DNA from: Hesseltinella vesiculosa
Lineage: Eukaryota; Mucoromycota; Mucoromycetes; Mucorales; Cunninghamellaceae
NCBI GenBank assembly: GCA_002104935.1
Contig: MCGT01000002.1
Coordinates: 496,001-560,000 of the forward strand
DNA: 64,000 bases
Direction of reading: 5' to 3'
Under the pieces are notes generated by a model. The model ran no database searches. It saw only the letters and a list, made by a program, of their open reading frames with translations, and was not told where the DNA came from. Positions 1 through 10,558 of the stretch are shown here, one piece after another; the stretch's first letter is position 1; every line of letters begins with the position of its first letter. The translations under genes and the position numbers were made by a program.

Positions 1-461
1 CGGGCCTCTTCGCTGATTTCTGACACCTTTTCTTTTCATTTTCGATGGAACAAAAAAAATGCGGACATTGAAAACACTATTTCCTCGGGAGGAGCTGGAA
101 CGGGAATGATTGGAGGATAGCCACTTTTGTTTCTGGTTGGTTCCTTTCCCGACTCTCCATTTGCTTACACTCGACAGGAACTTCCCTTCTATGGCAATCT
201 AAAGATGTTGGTCGCTTTTAAGCTTTCCTTTGTTCCCCTCAACCTCCTTCTTTCCATCCTCAAGAACCTATCACCGACGACCCAGACGGTAATTTCCTTT
301 TTTTTCACCCTCCTTTCAAAGAATGCAAAAAAAAAAAAAAAATTGATCCCCCTCTCCCTGATGACATATAAATAAGCTTGCTTTTTTCCTTTTCTCTTTT
401 TTCCTTCTCCACAGCTCTTCTTTTTTTTATTATCTTCATCGACATACTCTCTAATTCTATC
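1..461. other. Window edge, no firm gene
   Basis: No convincing gene. The stretch is rich in poly-T/poly-A. A possible splice donor (about 288) and acceptor (about 414) could link an upstream exon to the small reading frame at 462-605, but no family resemblance supports it. Confidence 0.3.
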
Positions 462-605
462 ATGCCTCCATTGTCAACTGCCTCGTTTGATGTCACTGAT
501 GACAACGTTGCCTACACATTCTGCTCAAGCTGCGGCGTCGACACCACTGTATTCTCACATGAAGACCATTGTCCTCTCGCCAGGAAAGCCGACGCCAGCT
601 CATGA
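462..605 (+). CDS. Possible small Cys/His protein (47 aa) or last exon
   Basis: A short frame starting at ATG 462 and ending at TGA 603-605 encodes 47 residues with a CxxC pair (CSSCG), then a His and a further Cys (HEDHC), a spacing that could bind one zinc ion. It follows a plausible splice acceptor at about 414, so it may instead be the 3' exon of a gene starting nearer the window edge. I do not recognise the protein. The case rests only on an orderly amino-acid composition and the Cys/His pattern in otherwise low-complexity DNA. Confidence 0.3.
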   Translation: MPPLSTASFDVTDDNVAYTFCSSCGVDTTVFSHEDHCPLARKADASS

Positions 606-1320
606 TCGTCCAAAAACACGCCCTCTCCATCTCAACATATGCAAACAAAATTTTTAATCCATCTACATCATCCTCATCATGCCTCATCCATGCCCATCCT
701 ATCTCTCTTTTTTTTTTTGACCGCTTTGTCCTTGTTTTGGTCCCTCATACCTCCTCTATTGATACTCATGCTGCATGCCCATATACTTTTATTCTTTAAT
801 AATCGTTAATTAAAAAAAACCTCGTTTACTACCTGTCCCTACATTTTCCATTGATTGTACATCATGTTCTTTGTTTATGTGCATGGGGTCCAATTAAGAT
901 ACTCCTGTCAAAAAAAAGAACAGACCCTCTTATTTTTCCGGCTTAGCCTCACATGACCTTATGCCACCGTTGGATTGATGCCTTCCCATGAGCCATGACC
1001 ACACATCCTTGCATTCTTTTTCATGCGACGTAAAAAAAAATGAGACATGACATACTTTTCTAGAAAAAATAACCCAGGGCAAGGCACCTGGTCTGAACTG
1101 CGATGATCACCTCTCATTTTTTTTTTTTTTTTGCATGAGCAAGGACGGTTTGCAGCACAGGTTTGCCATGGCACATCCTTTTTTGGTCAACTTGCTTGCT
1201 CAGCAATGCTCCATTCCTCTGTGTCACTGTACAATACAAAAAAATTTTTCTTCTCACACCCACAGGTCAGTTCTTTTTTTTTTTTCTTTTCTTTTCCTCG
1301 AGCATTGATATCTTTGGATC
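606..1320. other. Intergenic, low complexity
   Basis: AT-rich DNA with many A/T homopolymers (for example poly-T at about 1,119-1,132 and 1,265-1,278). The last 60 bases are a pyrimidine-rich leader in front of the 1,321 start codon. I see no gene. Confidence 0.6.
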
Positions 1321-2205
1321 ATGACTGAAATTGAGAAGATTTTATTGACCGGCGCCACCGGTCGGGTGGGGCAAAAGGTGGTGAGAGATCTCGTTGCCAA
1401 AGGTGTGCAAGTCACGGTGTATGTACGTAATCTTGCTAAATCGCAGGAGATGTTTGGCACAGCGCCCACAGTGACACATGTGGAAGGCGACCTCAGTGAC
1501 TTGACTCCATTGCAAACCGCCCTGCCGGGCCATTCTCGGCTCTTCCTCTTGACCAATGACTTTGGCACCATGGTTACGACAAAAACCCGGATTGCCGAGC
1601 TAGCTTATGCCGCCGGCGTACGGCAAATTGTCGATCTCTCGTCCCGCCTGGTCACGTTACCCTGGCGCACCTCTGCCATTGGCGAAGCCCACCGGCTGGC
1701 CGAGGAAAATGCGTACCGCCTTGCCATCGAGCACAACGCCCACTTTGTCTCTGTGCGACCTAGCCGCTTCATGTCCAACCAAATCTTCCTTGATGGCCCA
1801 CACATCAAAGCCAAGCAGACCATTGCCGATCATACTCCCCCTGACACTCCAAGCGAATGGGTCTCCCCCGACGACATCTCCGACGTGATCACTTGCATCC
1901 TCTCTGATCCTATCGACAAACATGCCAGCTTTGCATACCCGCTCATCGGCGACACCGTCAGCGGCCAGGCCCGCGCTCGGCTGTTCTCCCAGGTCCTGGG
2001 CAAACCCATCCACTACAACGCCCTCTCTCCAAAGCAGCACTACGACATCCTTGCCGCCCACGCTCCCCCTGCCCTGGCATTCGATCTGAGCTCGGCCGTC
2101 CTTGATAACCCCGTCACCCATGTCGTTCCCATCCTCCTCGGCCGGCCCAATGAATCCATGGAACAATGGCTCGACAGGAATAAACATTTCTTCACCACTT
2201 CTTGA
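1321..2205 (+). CDS. NmrA-like NAD(P)-binding oxidoreductase, paralog 1
   Basis: Single-exon frame of 294 aa. The N-terminus carries the Rossmann dinucleotide-binding glycine motif LLTGATGRVGQ (residues 8-18), followed by VYVRN and VEGDLSD, typical of the NmrA / atypical short-chain dehydrogenase group that binds NAD(P) and acts as redox sensor or quinone-type reductase in the cytosol. RPSRFMSNQ (about residue 143) and EWVSPDDISDV (about residue 179) are further family landmarks. ATG 1,321 is chosen because it directly precedes the glycine motif and follows a pyrimidine-rich leader. A closely similar paralog lies at 43,229-44,160; that copy has an intron exactly where this one reads straight through (IGE-AHRLAEE). 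Substrate unknown. Confidence 0.85.
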   Translation: MTEIEKILLTGATGRVGQKVVRDLVAKGVQVTVYVRNLAKSQEMFGTAPTVTHVEGDLSDLTPLQTALPGHSRLFLLTNDFGTMVTTKTRIAELAYAAGVRQIVDLSSRLVTLPWRTSAIGEAHRLAEENAYRLAIEHNAHFVSVRPSRFMSNQIFLDGPHIKAKQTIADHTPPDTPSEWVSPDDISDVITCILSDPIDKHASFAYPLIGDTVSGQARARLFSQVLGKPIHYNALSPKQHYDILAAHAPPALAFDLSSAVLDNPVTHVVPILLGRPNESMEQWLDRNKHFFTTS

Positions 2206-2251
2206 ATCTCTCCCCCTTGTCTTCCCCCCCTCTTTGTTAAATCATAATATT

Positions 2252-2257
2252 AATAAA
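2252..2257 (+). terminator. Polyadenylation signal candidate
   Basis: AATAAA 47 bases after the stop codon of the NmrA-like gene, in AT-rich DNA. This fits a cleavage/polyadenylation signal. Confidence 0.45.
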
Positions 2258-2869
2258 GCAGGGATATCTCCTTTCCCGCTATTGTTTGCTTGATATGACG
2301 ACTTGCGCCCCTTTTTCAAAAAAAAAAAAAAAAGGCGGAGCTAGGCTCGGTCATGCTTTTTCGTTTTCTAAAAACACCCCTCGTCCGTTTTAGAATAAAA
2401 CATTCTGCAGAAACTTGATTTTGTCCTCGGTGTTTTTTAGCGCCATGTCACACGCAGTTGCATGTTCGTTTGCTGGCCAAGGAGAGTCAGGAACAATGCA
2501 CGACCCGCCCGGCCACTGCAGCAGCCCTCTCCTACTGAGGCGGAGAGGAAAACCACAAACCCGCGTTCCACCCCTATTCTTTTTGCTGCCATCTACAACT
2601 CCTCACCACAGCTTTCCGCAAAGTTGAAGATGGTTGCAATGAATGTTCTTTTTGTCTTGTAAGTTCCGCTAGTTTTGACTGGCAACGCGTTCTCATCTGT
2701 ATGCTGGGAGATCAGCTGGCTGGTAGGGGTTTTTTTTTCAGCCTCAGCACGTTCATTCGTTACTGCTCCCAATCGAAATTTCACATCTATCCACTAAGGA
2801 GTGCAGCATATCAATCTTTTTTTGGGGGCGGAGGGGGGGGGGGGAAGACGCCGCTACATTCAGTTAACA
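2258..2869. other. Intergenic
   Basis: No gene supported. Holds poly-A (about 2,319-2,333) and a G-rich run at 2,824-2,844 next to the outer edge of the small palindrome. Confidence 0.5.
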
Positions 2870-3129
2870 CCTCAGTGTGTCCGTTCCAATGCCACTCAGA
2901 GTGTGCCTAAAAAAATAAAAAAAAGGGTGCTGCTTCAAGTCCGTGTGTTTTGTTTAAAATGAACGAATTGAATGTGCCATGTACCGGGTTTCTGCCATCA
3001 TTTGGTGACTGCCAGCTTTTGTTTTGAGTCGTAAATGAGCATTTTTTGGCCAAACCATATTCAAAGTGCGCCAGTATGTCAAGAGCATGCAAAATCATTC
3101 TAGTGCATGGTTGCTAGGCTTCTGTCTCT

Positions 3130-3505
3130 TCCGTCCACTGTCTAAGGGGGTGGAAATCCTAGTCATTGTCATTTCTCACCATTTTATACTCGTATGCAAA
3201 ATTTGGGGCGAGTTGATTTGGGTCAGATGTGCACTGTGATTTTTGATCAGATGGCCTTGGGCCCCTGGCAAAAGTGATCGATTTTCTCATTTTTTTAGCT
3301 GGGGGATCGGAATGATCAAAACAAAAGCGCTCAAACATTGGCTGGGCGACCATGATGAATGAGCCTGGTTTTTTCAGTGAGATCATCATCCAAGCATTTA
3401 CGCACGCCTACAACATGTCACACTGATCCAATCACTCAAAAGAGCTGTGTAGCAAATGCATATTTTTTTTCAAAAATGATCTTTTTTTTTTCTGGCCAAG
3501 TTCAA
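3130..3505 (-). repeat. Dispersed foldback module, copy 1
   Basis: About 375 bases shared with the facing arm (3,755-4,130), with both arms of the 16 kb palindrome, and, more worn, with 37,925-38,145. Shared landmarks in order: a poly-T/A run, a GATCAG core, GGCTCATT, a CCGATCC block followed by poly-A, the GGCCATCTGATCAAAAA block, and a TATAAAATG-like block. The peptide it could encode is conserved only because the DNA is; I treat it as non-coding. Confidence 0.7.
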
Positions 3506-3754
3506 CCTCCGCACGGCGCCCTTCGATTCCTCACCTGCTCACTCAAGACAGTTGGCAGTCAGTGAAAGTGGGTGCTCTCTTGGTCAAACTGCAGAAGATT
3601 GGGTATTGGACCTTTGATTGTTCTGAAGAGTACTGTGCTTTGGTCTCTGACGTCTAGTCTTTTGGATATTTTTTAGAAGCAAGGACTGTGCTCGCTGGGT
3701 GCCAGCTGTTGCTACTGCGCAAGCTAGGAATCGAAGGGCGCCGTGCGGAGGTTG

Positions 3755-4130
3755 AACTTGGCCAGAAAAAAAAAAGATCATTTTTGAAAAAAAATATGCA
3801 TTTGCTACACAGCTCTTTTGAGTGATTGGATCAGTGTGACATGTTGTAGGCGTGCGTAAATGCTTGGATGATGATCTCACTGAAAAAACCAGGCTCATTC
3901 ATCATGGTCGCCCAGCCAATGTTTGAGCGCTTTTGTTTTGATCATTCCGATCCCCCAGCTAAAAAAATGAGAAAATCGATCACTTTTGCCCGGGGCCCAA
4001 GGCCATCTGATCAAAAATCACAGTGCACATCTGACCCAAATCAACTCGCCCCAAATTTTGCATACGAGTATAAAATGGTGAGAAATGACAATGACTAGGA
4101 TTTCCACCCCCTTTGACAGTGGACGGAAGA
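3755..4130 (+). repeat. Dispersed foldback module, copy 2
   Basis: Inverted partner of 3,130-3,505. It differs from that copy at only a few bases, so the hairpin is young or has been homogenised by gene conversion. Confidence 0.7.
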
Positions 4131-4375
4131 GACAGAAGGCCAGTAACCATGCACTAGAATGATTTTGTGTGCTCTTGACATACTTACTGGCGCACTTTGA
4201 AAATGGGTTGGCCAAAAAGTGCCCATTTACGATTCAAAACAAAAACTGGCAGTCACCAAATGATGGCAGAAACCCGGTACATGGCACATTCAATTCGTTC
4301 ATTTTAAACAAAAACACACGGACTTGAAGCAGCACCCCTTTTTTATTTGGCAGACTCTGAACGACACTCAGGCTA

Positions 4376-5710
4376 GAAATAAGCGGCACTCCAAATGTGG
4401 AACTGGCACACTGGTGGGCAGGCTCGAGTCCCTAAATTCACGACACCTGCTTTTTTTTTTTTTTGTGGGACACTGAGGTTGATTATCTTGAAGATTTTGG
4501 AAGGACCAGCGAGCTTGAGCTGGCTGGCCAACTCGTTGGTAAGATGAACAAAAATAAACGTAAAAGCTTTGGACGGATTTTTTACGGGATCGGACTAGAG
4601 TAACGATGTGGCTACGGTAAAAATGTGCCCTGGTTCCTGGGCGCGCAAGGCGGAAGCAAAAAATGTCAACTCAAATATCATTTGACAAACTCGCTGCAAA
4701 AAGTGCGGCGCACACCTGGTCATCGCTTTGCCATCTGTCTCCAGAAATAAGCGTATAAACATCAAAACATTTTGTTTGGAGCAAGATACAGGTGCAAAAA
4801 AAAACCGCCACAAGCAGATGGATGGCACGCATCCCAAGGAACTGGGTTTAAATTAAAAATGTGTCCCAAACTTGCGGAACAAACATAAAAAAAAGGGACC
4901 CATCAGCACCAATCCACCTTGCCTGTTCGATTGCAATTCTACAAGCCATTTTGTTCCAATTGAAGCGGCGGGCGTATATTTTTTTTTTTTCACGAAAGCG
5001 GCCCTGCATCGTTCATTTCTGCGGCCGCTTGTGAAAGGCATTGCATGAAGAGACATTGTCAAGCTGGTGCCTCGGATGTCCTTGCGGAAATGCGCAAGCC
5101 CATGCTCTTTTACGATAAAATGCTGGCTTTGATCAAGTTTGCTGCATTGCGATCAGGCCGTCAACAAAGTGCGTCTTTTTCCTATTCGCGGAAAGTTCTA
5201 TGACATGCTGGGGCCCGTTTGGGCTCTCCTTATTTTAATTGCCTCAGTGGCTCCCGAGGAGAAAGAGCTTCCGAGGGGAAAAAAATAAGAAAAACGGTTC
5301 ATCTGCATACGGCGCGGGTCTCCTTTGAGGAGGCAAAATGAGTCATTTATTGCCATTGCATGGAGATAAAGGTCAAATAGAAATCCAACAGGGAGCTGTC
5401 AGGCGATCAGCTGAGGAATGTGACATCTATCGAGGGAAAAAAAAAAAAAAAAAAGTTCCTCGCGCGAAAGGCTCTTCTCAGGGGGTTAGGTTTTCTTGCC
5501 AGCGATGCTTGCCAAATATCGCCCGAGGGTGATTGGGCGACTTTTGATCGAGGCTGGCTATTTTATGTACGCTCATTTTCAAAAATTTATATATTTTTTA
5601 TTTACGAGATTCTGTAAGAGAGGGAAAGGAGGAGGATCGAGGGGTAGGTTGATTGCATGAATGGGGCGCTGGTGGAAATAGGGGCGGGGTCAACAAAGAA
5701 AAAAAATAAC
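4376..5710. other. Intergenic, no gene seen
   Basis: 1.3 kb with short frames only. Poly-T at about 4,451-4,464 and 4,979-4,990, poly-A at about 5,437-5,454. The last 100 bases are probably the 3' untranslated region of glutamine synthetase. Confidence 0.5.
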
Positions 5711-6837
5711 CTATTCAGGCAAAAAGATGGATTCGATAATGATGCCAGTGACTTGGTAAGGATCAATGTTGGAAGCAGGTCGACGGTCTTCAAAGTATCC
5801 TTTGCCTTCCTTGCCAACATGGCGGGGAATACGGATCGAAGCACCGCGGTTGGCCACACCATAGCTGAATTGGTCGATGTGGCCAGTTTCGTGGCGGCCG
5901 GTCAAGCGCTGATCGTTGTCTTCACCATAGACAGCAATGTGTTCGTTGTGGCGAGCAGCCATTTTGTTGATGGCCTTTTCGATTTCAGCCAGACCACCCT
6001 CTTCACGCATGGCCAGGGTCGACACGTTGGTGTGGCAGCCTGCACCATTCCAATCGCCCTTGATGGGTTTGGGATGGATGGACACGCAGATGCCGAAATC
6101 TTCAGACACACGCTCGAGCAAGTAGCGGGCAGCCCAGAGATCATCGCCCATGACGATGCCTTCACAAGGACCCACTTGGTATTCAAATTGGCCAGGAGCA
6201 ACTTCGGCATTCACACCCGAGATGTTGACACCAGCATGCAAACAAGCACGATAGTGGGCTTCGACAATGTCACGGCCAAAGATCTTGCCGGCACCAACAC
6301 CACAGTAATACTTTCCTTGAGGCTCAGGGAATCCATGCTTGGGCCACCCATAAGGCTTGCTTGTCTCAGGATCGAACAACATGTACTCTTGCTCGATACC
6401 AAACCAAGGCTTTTGGTCAGCATGGGCCGACATGATCTTTGCACAAGCATGGCGGTGGTTGGTTTTGTGAGGTGTGCCGTCAGGGTTGAACAGCTCACAG
6501 ATGGCAAACTGGGAGGGGGGGAGAATCGAGGTTAGCCTTGGCGGTTCCAATTTTCTTTCGCCCTTACCTTGTTGTTGCCTCCACGGAAAGGATCGTTGTA
6601 AAGAGCAACGGGTTGCATCAGCACATCCGAGTCGTGGCCTTCAGCTTGACCAGTGGATGAGCCATCAAAGTTCCATTCAGGCAGATCCGATGCCTTTTGA
6701 GGCACAGACTCGACAGTCTTGGTCTTGCTTCTCAATTGGCCAAGCGCATCAATCCAAACATATTCAACTTGCACCTTTTCGCCTTGATCCAAATCAAGAT
6801 ATTTGGAGAGCAGATTAGCGTTCGATACGACAGCCAT
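5711..6837 (-). CDS. glnA: Glutamine synthetase (GSII)
   Basis: Two exons on the minus strand, 6,837-6,568 and 6,508-5,711, joined by a 59-base GT-AG intron, give 355 aa, the usual length of eukaryotic glutamine synthetase. The enzyme joins ammonia to glutamate using ATP, in the cytosol. Visible landmarks: [11 protein letters not shown] near residue 28, the beta-Grasp/active-site motif [12 protein letters not shown] (56-67), the metal-binding GIEQEYML (127-134), [10 protein letters not shown] (about 245) and the ATP/glutamate-binding [10 protein letters not shown] (about 315). A start 18 bases upstream (MKKNKN) is possible, but [10 protein letters not shown] aligns with fungal starts. The gene ends about 1.7 kb inside the left edge of the giant palindrome. 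Confidence 0.97.
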
Positions 6838-7402
6838 GTTTTTGTTTTTTTTCAATTAAAAAAAAATTGAAGAAAAATAAGTAGGAAGGGGGAAGAAAGG
6901 CGAGAGTTTTTTTTTTTTTAAAAAAAAAAAAAAGGTTAGAAAAAGGGAAAAAACAAAAAAAAGGAGATTTGTTATTTATGGACTCGCTGTTCTATGATCA
7001 ACAGCAACAAACAGATGTCCATGCTCTTTATCTTGCATCCTTCCAAAACTGGAAACCAGCCTTATCGTTATCTCCCTCAAATAAAGTTTCCAGATGATGC
7101 TTGCATAAAAAAATAAGGGTGACCACACGCCCTCGATCTTTTGCTCTTGCTTCCTTTTTTTACTGACCAATCCGGCACAGCTACATAATGGCCATGACCC
7201 ATCCAGTAAGCAACCCAGGGATACATCGATATTGTCAAATGAAATAATGATCACCAGACATTGACGCCTGAAGAGTCACAGGTAAGCGTGCCTGTCAGGC
7301 TGGTCAGCATTTTTTTTTTGTGTGCATGACGATGTAAAAAAAAAAAAAGCCCAGCCGGTCGGACTCTGATTGGCAGAGAGTACGGTGGTCAAAGACCTGT
7401 TT
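6838..7402. promoter_or_regulatory. Upstream region of glutamine synthetase
   Basis: Begins with A/T homopolymer runs next to the start codon (poly-T and poly-A at about 6,908-6,934). No gene seen. The giant palindrome starts at about 7,403. Confidence 0.35.
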
Positions 7403-7479
7403 TGCTCTATCCTCCGCTTACAAGCCCACAGCCTTTCCTAGTCATATCTCCTTAACTTGTCATTATTAAACCCTTATAA

Positions 7480-7728
7480 AACTTTGCTTTTTCTCATTCA
7501 CCCTGTCTCTACGTCGACCAGCCATACACTCCTTTTTATCTCTCGTCATCCGCTCACTCTGCCATTTTTTCTGATGACTTTTTCTTTCCAAATCGGGAAT
7601 GGTGTCTTTCACCCGTCGTCAAGGGTGAAGTCTTGCAATTGCTATTCAATCCTTCTCAAAATCGGGCTGTCACCTACAAAACATCTCTTCTATTGGTGGC
7701 CTCAAGGAAAAATCATCAGGTCTCCTAG
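7480..7728 (+). pseudogene. Outer module protein fragment, left copy
   Basis: Open frame of 82 codons after an in-frame stop at 7,477. Landmarks include HSPCLYVDQPYTPFYLS, AHSAIFSDDFFFPNRE and FNPSQNRAVTYK. The same frame is found at the right arm's outer end (minus strand, about 23,229-23,480) and in the diverged third copy (to 24,364). In the right and third copies it ends with the same codons (His-stop); here the stop has become Gln and the frame runs three codons further. Retention of this frame across a diverged copy is the evidence that it once coded. No family recognised; upstream exons have been lost at the arm edge. Confidence 0.5.
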
Positions 7729-8334
7729 ATCAAGAAGTCGAAGTTTTTACGTAGTCGAAGTATCAGCAAATAAAAACCCGCCCCACTTTTTTTTTTCGCT
7801 TCTTCGAAAACCTGTGTACCTTTTTCTCTTCTCACTTCTCCTTCAACATTGGTCTCCAAGGTCTCGCTCCAAGGGCATTCGACAGGGATTTAAGAGCTGA
7901 GCCTAGAGATTACAACAATGTATGGCGTCATATTGATTTTTGAAAATAATCTTTAATAAACTAGCAGCAGCGCATTAAGATTCCTTGAAGCAACGTGCTG
8001 GTTAAAAGAAGTAAGCTTAGGGCCTGCACTGTAAGCACAGGTTCAATGCTCTGTTTTCTAAGTGATGGAGAGTAGGAGGTTAGGCCATTGACATGTCAAC
8101 GAGGACGCAGTTATGCATAAAGTCGACACTAAAGCCTTCAGCCAAGGCTGCATTGTGTCCTTGCGTTTGGCGCTGGTGTCATTGCAGTTCGTGAGTAGTG
8201 ATGAGAATCGTAAGTGAGACTTTTCATGTGCCTCTTCACAGATGGTTGGATGTCACTGATCGCTGGAAGACAAAGACAAAAAGCAGTAGATTAAGTGCCC
8301 ATGGGAAAAGACAAAAAAATAGAAACGACTGCGC

Positions 8335-8725
8335 GGAAGTTCAATTGTGACAATCCTCTTCATTTCGAAAAAAAAAAAAAAAAACCCACAGCACTGTTGG
8401 GTGATCAGATCGATGTGAAATTATGCAAAAGTGCGCAAACCAATAAATAATGATGATTCTGAAAAAATCACGCTCATTGACGAAGGTTGCTCAGCTAGCT
8501 TATGATCACTTTCGTTTTGACATCTCCGATCCATCAGTTAAAAAAAAAAAAGAAAAAATTGGCCATTTTCATCAGGGACCCCAGGCCATCTGATCAAAAA
8601 ATTACAGCGCAACTTGTTCCGTCAATTCATCCCAAACTTTGCATGTAAGTATAAAATGACGTTAAATAACTATGATTAAAATTGCAATCCTCTCACACAG
8701 CCGGACGAAGAGCTAGATCTCCACT
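8335..8725 (+). repeat. Dispersed foldback module, copy 3 (left arm)
   Basis: Diverged copy, in the same orientation and order, of 3,755-4,130: poly-A run, GATCAGATCGATGTGAAATT, GCTCATTGACGAAGG, CATCTCCGATCC, GGCCATCTGATCAAAAA, TATAAAATGACG. Its mirror image is at 22,225-22,620. Confidence 0.7.
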
Positions 8726-8853
8726 GACTTTGCTGAAAGGTTGCTAACACCTCGCTTGTACAGGGCTTAAAAAACACTTTTACTTTACAAAAAAAAACAC
8801 CAGAAAAAAAGACATAAGAACAACATAGACAACAAAAAAAAAAAAAACCACGG

Positions 8854-9363
8854 CTAGTTGCGGCGGTGGCGGCGATAGGGCTGGCGGCGGCGGCGGCGGT
8901 AGGGCTGGCGGAGGCGGCGGATGGGATGATCCCATGGTGGAGGGTTGGCTTGGCTTTGGCGGCGGCGACGGAGGTGGCGGTTTTGTGCCAGATGGCACGT
9001 TTGGAGGTGGTGAGGCTCGCTATGGTATTGGACCATACGACCATCAACCCGGGCAGGGCTAATGATCGTATCAACACCCTCACGCATTGACATGAGGGTG
9101 TGCCAGCGAGCCGGATTGGTGATGAAGGAGTGTGCACTTTGTGGGCTTAAAAAGTGCACACTGAGATAATCGCCAACTTGGCGAACATGGGCCAGCCCAG
9201 TGATTGGTGGCACCACCAGCAAGAGGGCTTCCCACCAATCTTGCAAAGTCATTTCGCCGCTCCCTATCAGGCGACTGTTCAGCACTACTTGCTGACAGGG
9301 GAAGCGGCAGCCACGGCAGTGACGAGGGTTTCGTCGAGTAAGAGCGTTGTCATCGATGTTCAT
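8854..9363 (-). CDS. Palindrome protein X1 (169 aa), left copy
   Basis: Uninterrupted frame of 169 aa starting MNIDDNALTRRNP. A Cys-rich start (HCRGCRFPC, about residues 15-23) is followed by a compact domain with GLAHVRQVGDYLSVHF and AHSFITNPARWHTLM, then a very basic Arg-rich tail built on a CCG/GCC triplet repeat. A central beta-alpha-beta-like pattern (hydrophobic strand, G-D-Y-L-S-V, then A-H-S-F-I helix) recalls RRM-type nucleic-acid-binding folds of retroelement ORF1 proteins, but this is only an inference. The right-arm copy is the same length, with just a few amino-acid changes. A start 87 bases upstream is open but lacks domain sense. Confidence 0.6.
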   Translation of the reverse strand: MNIDDNALTRRNPRHCRGCRFPCQQVVLNSRLIGSGEMTLQDWWEALLLVVPPITGLAHVRQVGDYLSVHFLSPQSAHSFITNPARWHTLMSMREGVDTIISPARVDGRMVQYHSEPHHLQTCHLAQNRHLRRRRQSQANPPPWDHPIRRLRQPYRRRRRQPYRRHRRN

Positions 9364-10256
9364 TTTGAGATGTTTGTTGTAAAATAAAGTAATAAAAAAA
9401 AGCAAAGAAAGGGAAGAAAGGGTGAAAGCACTGTCTCCAAAAAAATGCAACTTATATACCGACCGGTAGCAGTTCTAATATTTATTAGATCCAATATTAG
9501 AGCCTCACAAAATGTGGGAAAGTCATCTAGCTGAGACATTTCATGTGCCTGGAACTGCATTTTCTTGACTATCCACCTTCCCACCAGCATGTTAAGAAAT
9601 ACATTGCTCTTAATTATAGTCCCCACTCATCATGTGCTATATACGTGCTTGAGGTGTGTAGATTCAGCATATCGAACTAATTTTTTAGTCTGAACCCCTT
9701 TCAAAAAGTGGCAACGCCAGAAAGACAACATGGCACATAATTCATGAGCTAAAGAATCACTCTGGCATCGCTTATATTTCTGTCTTTGGCACAAAATACT
9801 TCCTATATTAGTTTGGATAAGCAAATTAGAATATGCGCACTATGCTCATTTTTTTTTTGACCTTCTTACCTAGCTGGTCCAGAACTCGTTGGTGTGGGCA
9901 ACCAAGCACAACGCTCGGCGCTGTCGTTCGATAAGTGCTGTCTTTCGTTCTGCCCACTGCGTGCCCATAAAAGTGTTGGGTATCTCGACTAGCCATGGCA
10001 TCACCGAATGAGATCAGTTGCAGGCCATCCACTGCCTCTTGGGAGCCGTGATATGGCAACTTGCTGGCTCATATGCAGCTGGAACATACATAAAAAAGGA
10101 ACATGAAATAACGTGAATAGCCCTTTTTTTGTATTACGTTGGTTCCTGCGGGGGGTCGAGGCATTTTTGTTGGAATGAAACGAGATGTTGTTCCAAGGCT
10201 CTAATTTCCACGTCAATGGCGACTATCACATGATCTGTTGCATGTCCGTCCTAAGC

Positions 10257-10545
10257 CTAGTTCATCTGCTGTTCAAAGCGATATTGGTCTACTTCGGGAC
10301 GAGTTTCAGGCTGCATACCAAGTGGATTGTCCAAAGTAAGCATTATGTGGTCCCCCTCAGCACGTCATCTGTTCGCGCAAGCGCCCAAGATTATCCATAG
10401 GAGACTTCGTGTTGCTGTACTCGTCCTTGATTTGCAACAAACGAGCATGCCTTCTTCGTTATGTCTGTCGCTTTCTTTGCTTCCGATTTTGCCTTGTCTT
10501 TCGCATGTCCACAGTAATGATCATACACATCGAGTATTGCTCCTA
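10257..10545 (-). pseudogene. Palindrome module Y3, left copy
   Basis: Minus-strand frame with ILDVYDHYCGHAKDKAKSEA followed, after a frame break, by MLTLDNPLGMQPETRPEV and a stop. Charged, helical, no family recognised. Continues the frame of module Y2 after an in-frame TGA at 10,559-10,561, so Y2 and Y3 may be parts of one gene. The copies in the two arms share the broken join near the GAACAGATGACGTGCTGAG block but differ there by two bases. Confidence 0.4.
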
Positions 10546-10558
10546 AAACCGGCAGATG

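Larger units (their letters stand above)
2870..4375. repeat. Small foldback palindrome (about 0.65 kb arms)
   Basis: About 2,900-3,533 is the reverse complement of about 3,727-4,370, leaving a 0.19 kb spacer. The arms are nearly identical: both encode the same 76-codon antisense/sense frame (3,159-3,389 on - and 3,868-4,098 on +), and both contain the same landmarks, such as GGCGCCCTTCGATTCCT in the left arm and its complement in the right. Similarity frays at the outer ends (about 2,870 and 4,375). No transposase is present, so this looks like a foldback or MITE-like element. The stretch nearest the spacer is shared with the large palindrome arms (8,335-8,725 and 22,225-22,620). Confidence 0.85.

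Noticed and set aside
3159..4098. Two identical 76-aa frames (MMISLKKPG) on opposite strands
   Set aside because: They are identical because the DNA is a palindrome. In the diverged arm copies the frame is broken and no codon-position bias is seen, so I treat the region as a non-coding repeat.
5657..6535. 292-aa frame on the plus strand
   Set aside because: Exact antisense shadow of glutamine synthetase exon 2.
8676..9137. Poly-Ala and poly-Pro frames over the GCC repeat (also 21,747-22,154)
   Set aside because: Alternative frames of the X1 C-terminal triplet repeat. Only the X1 frame has a complex domain.
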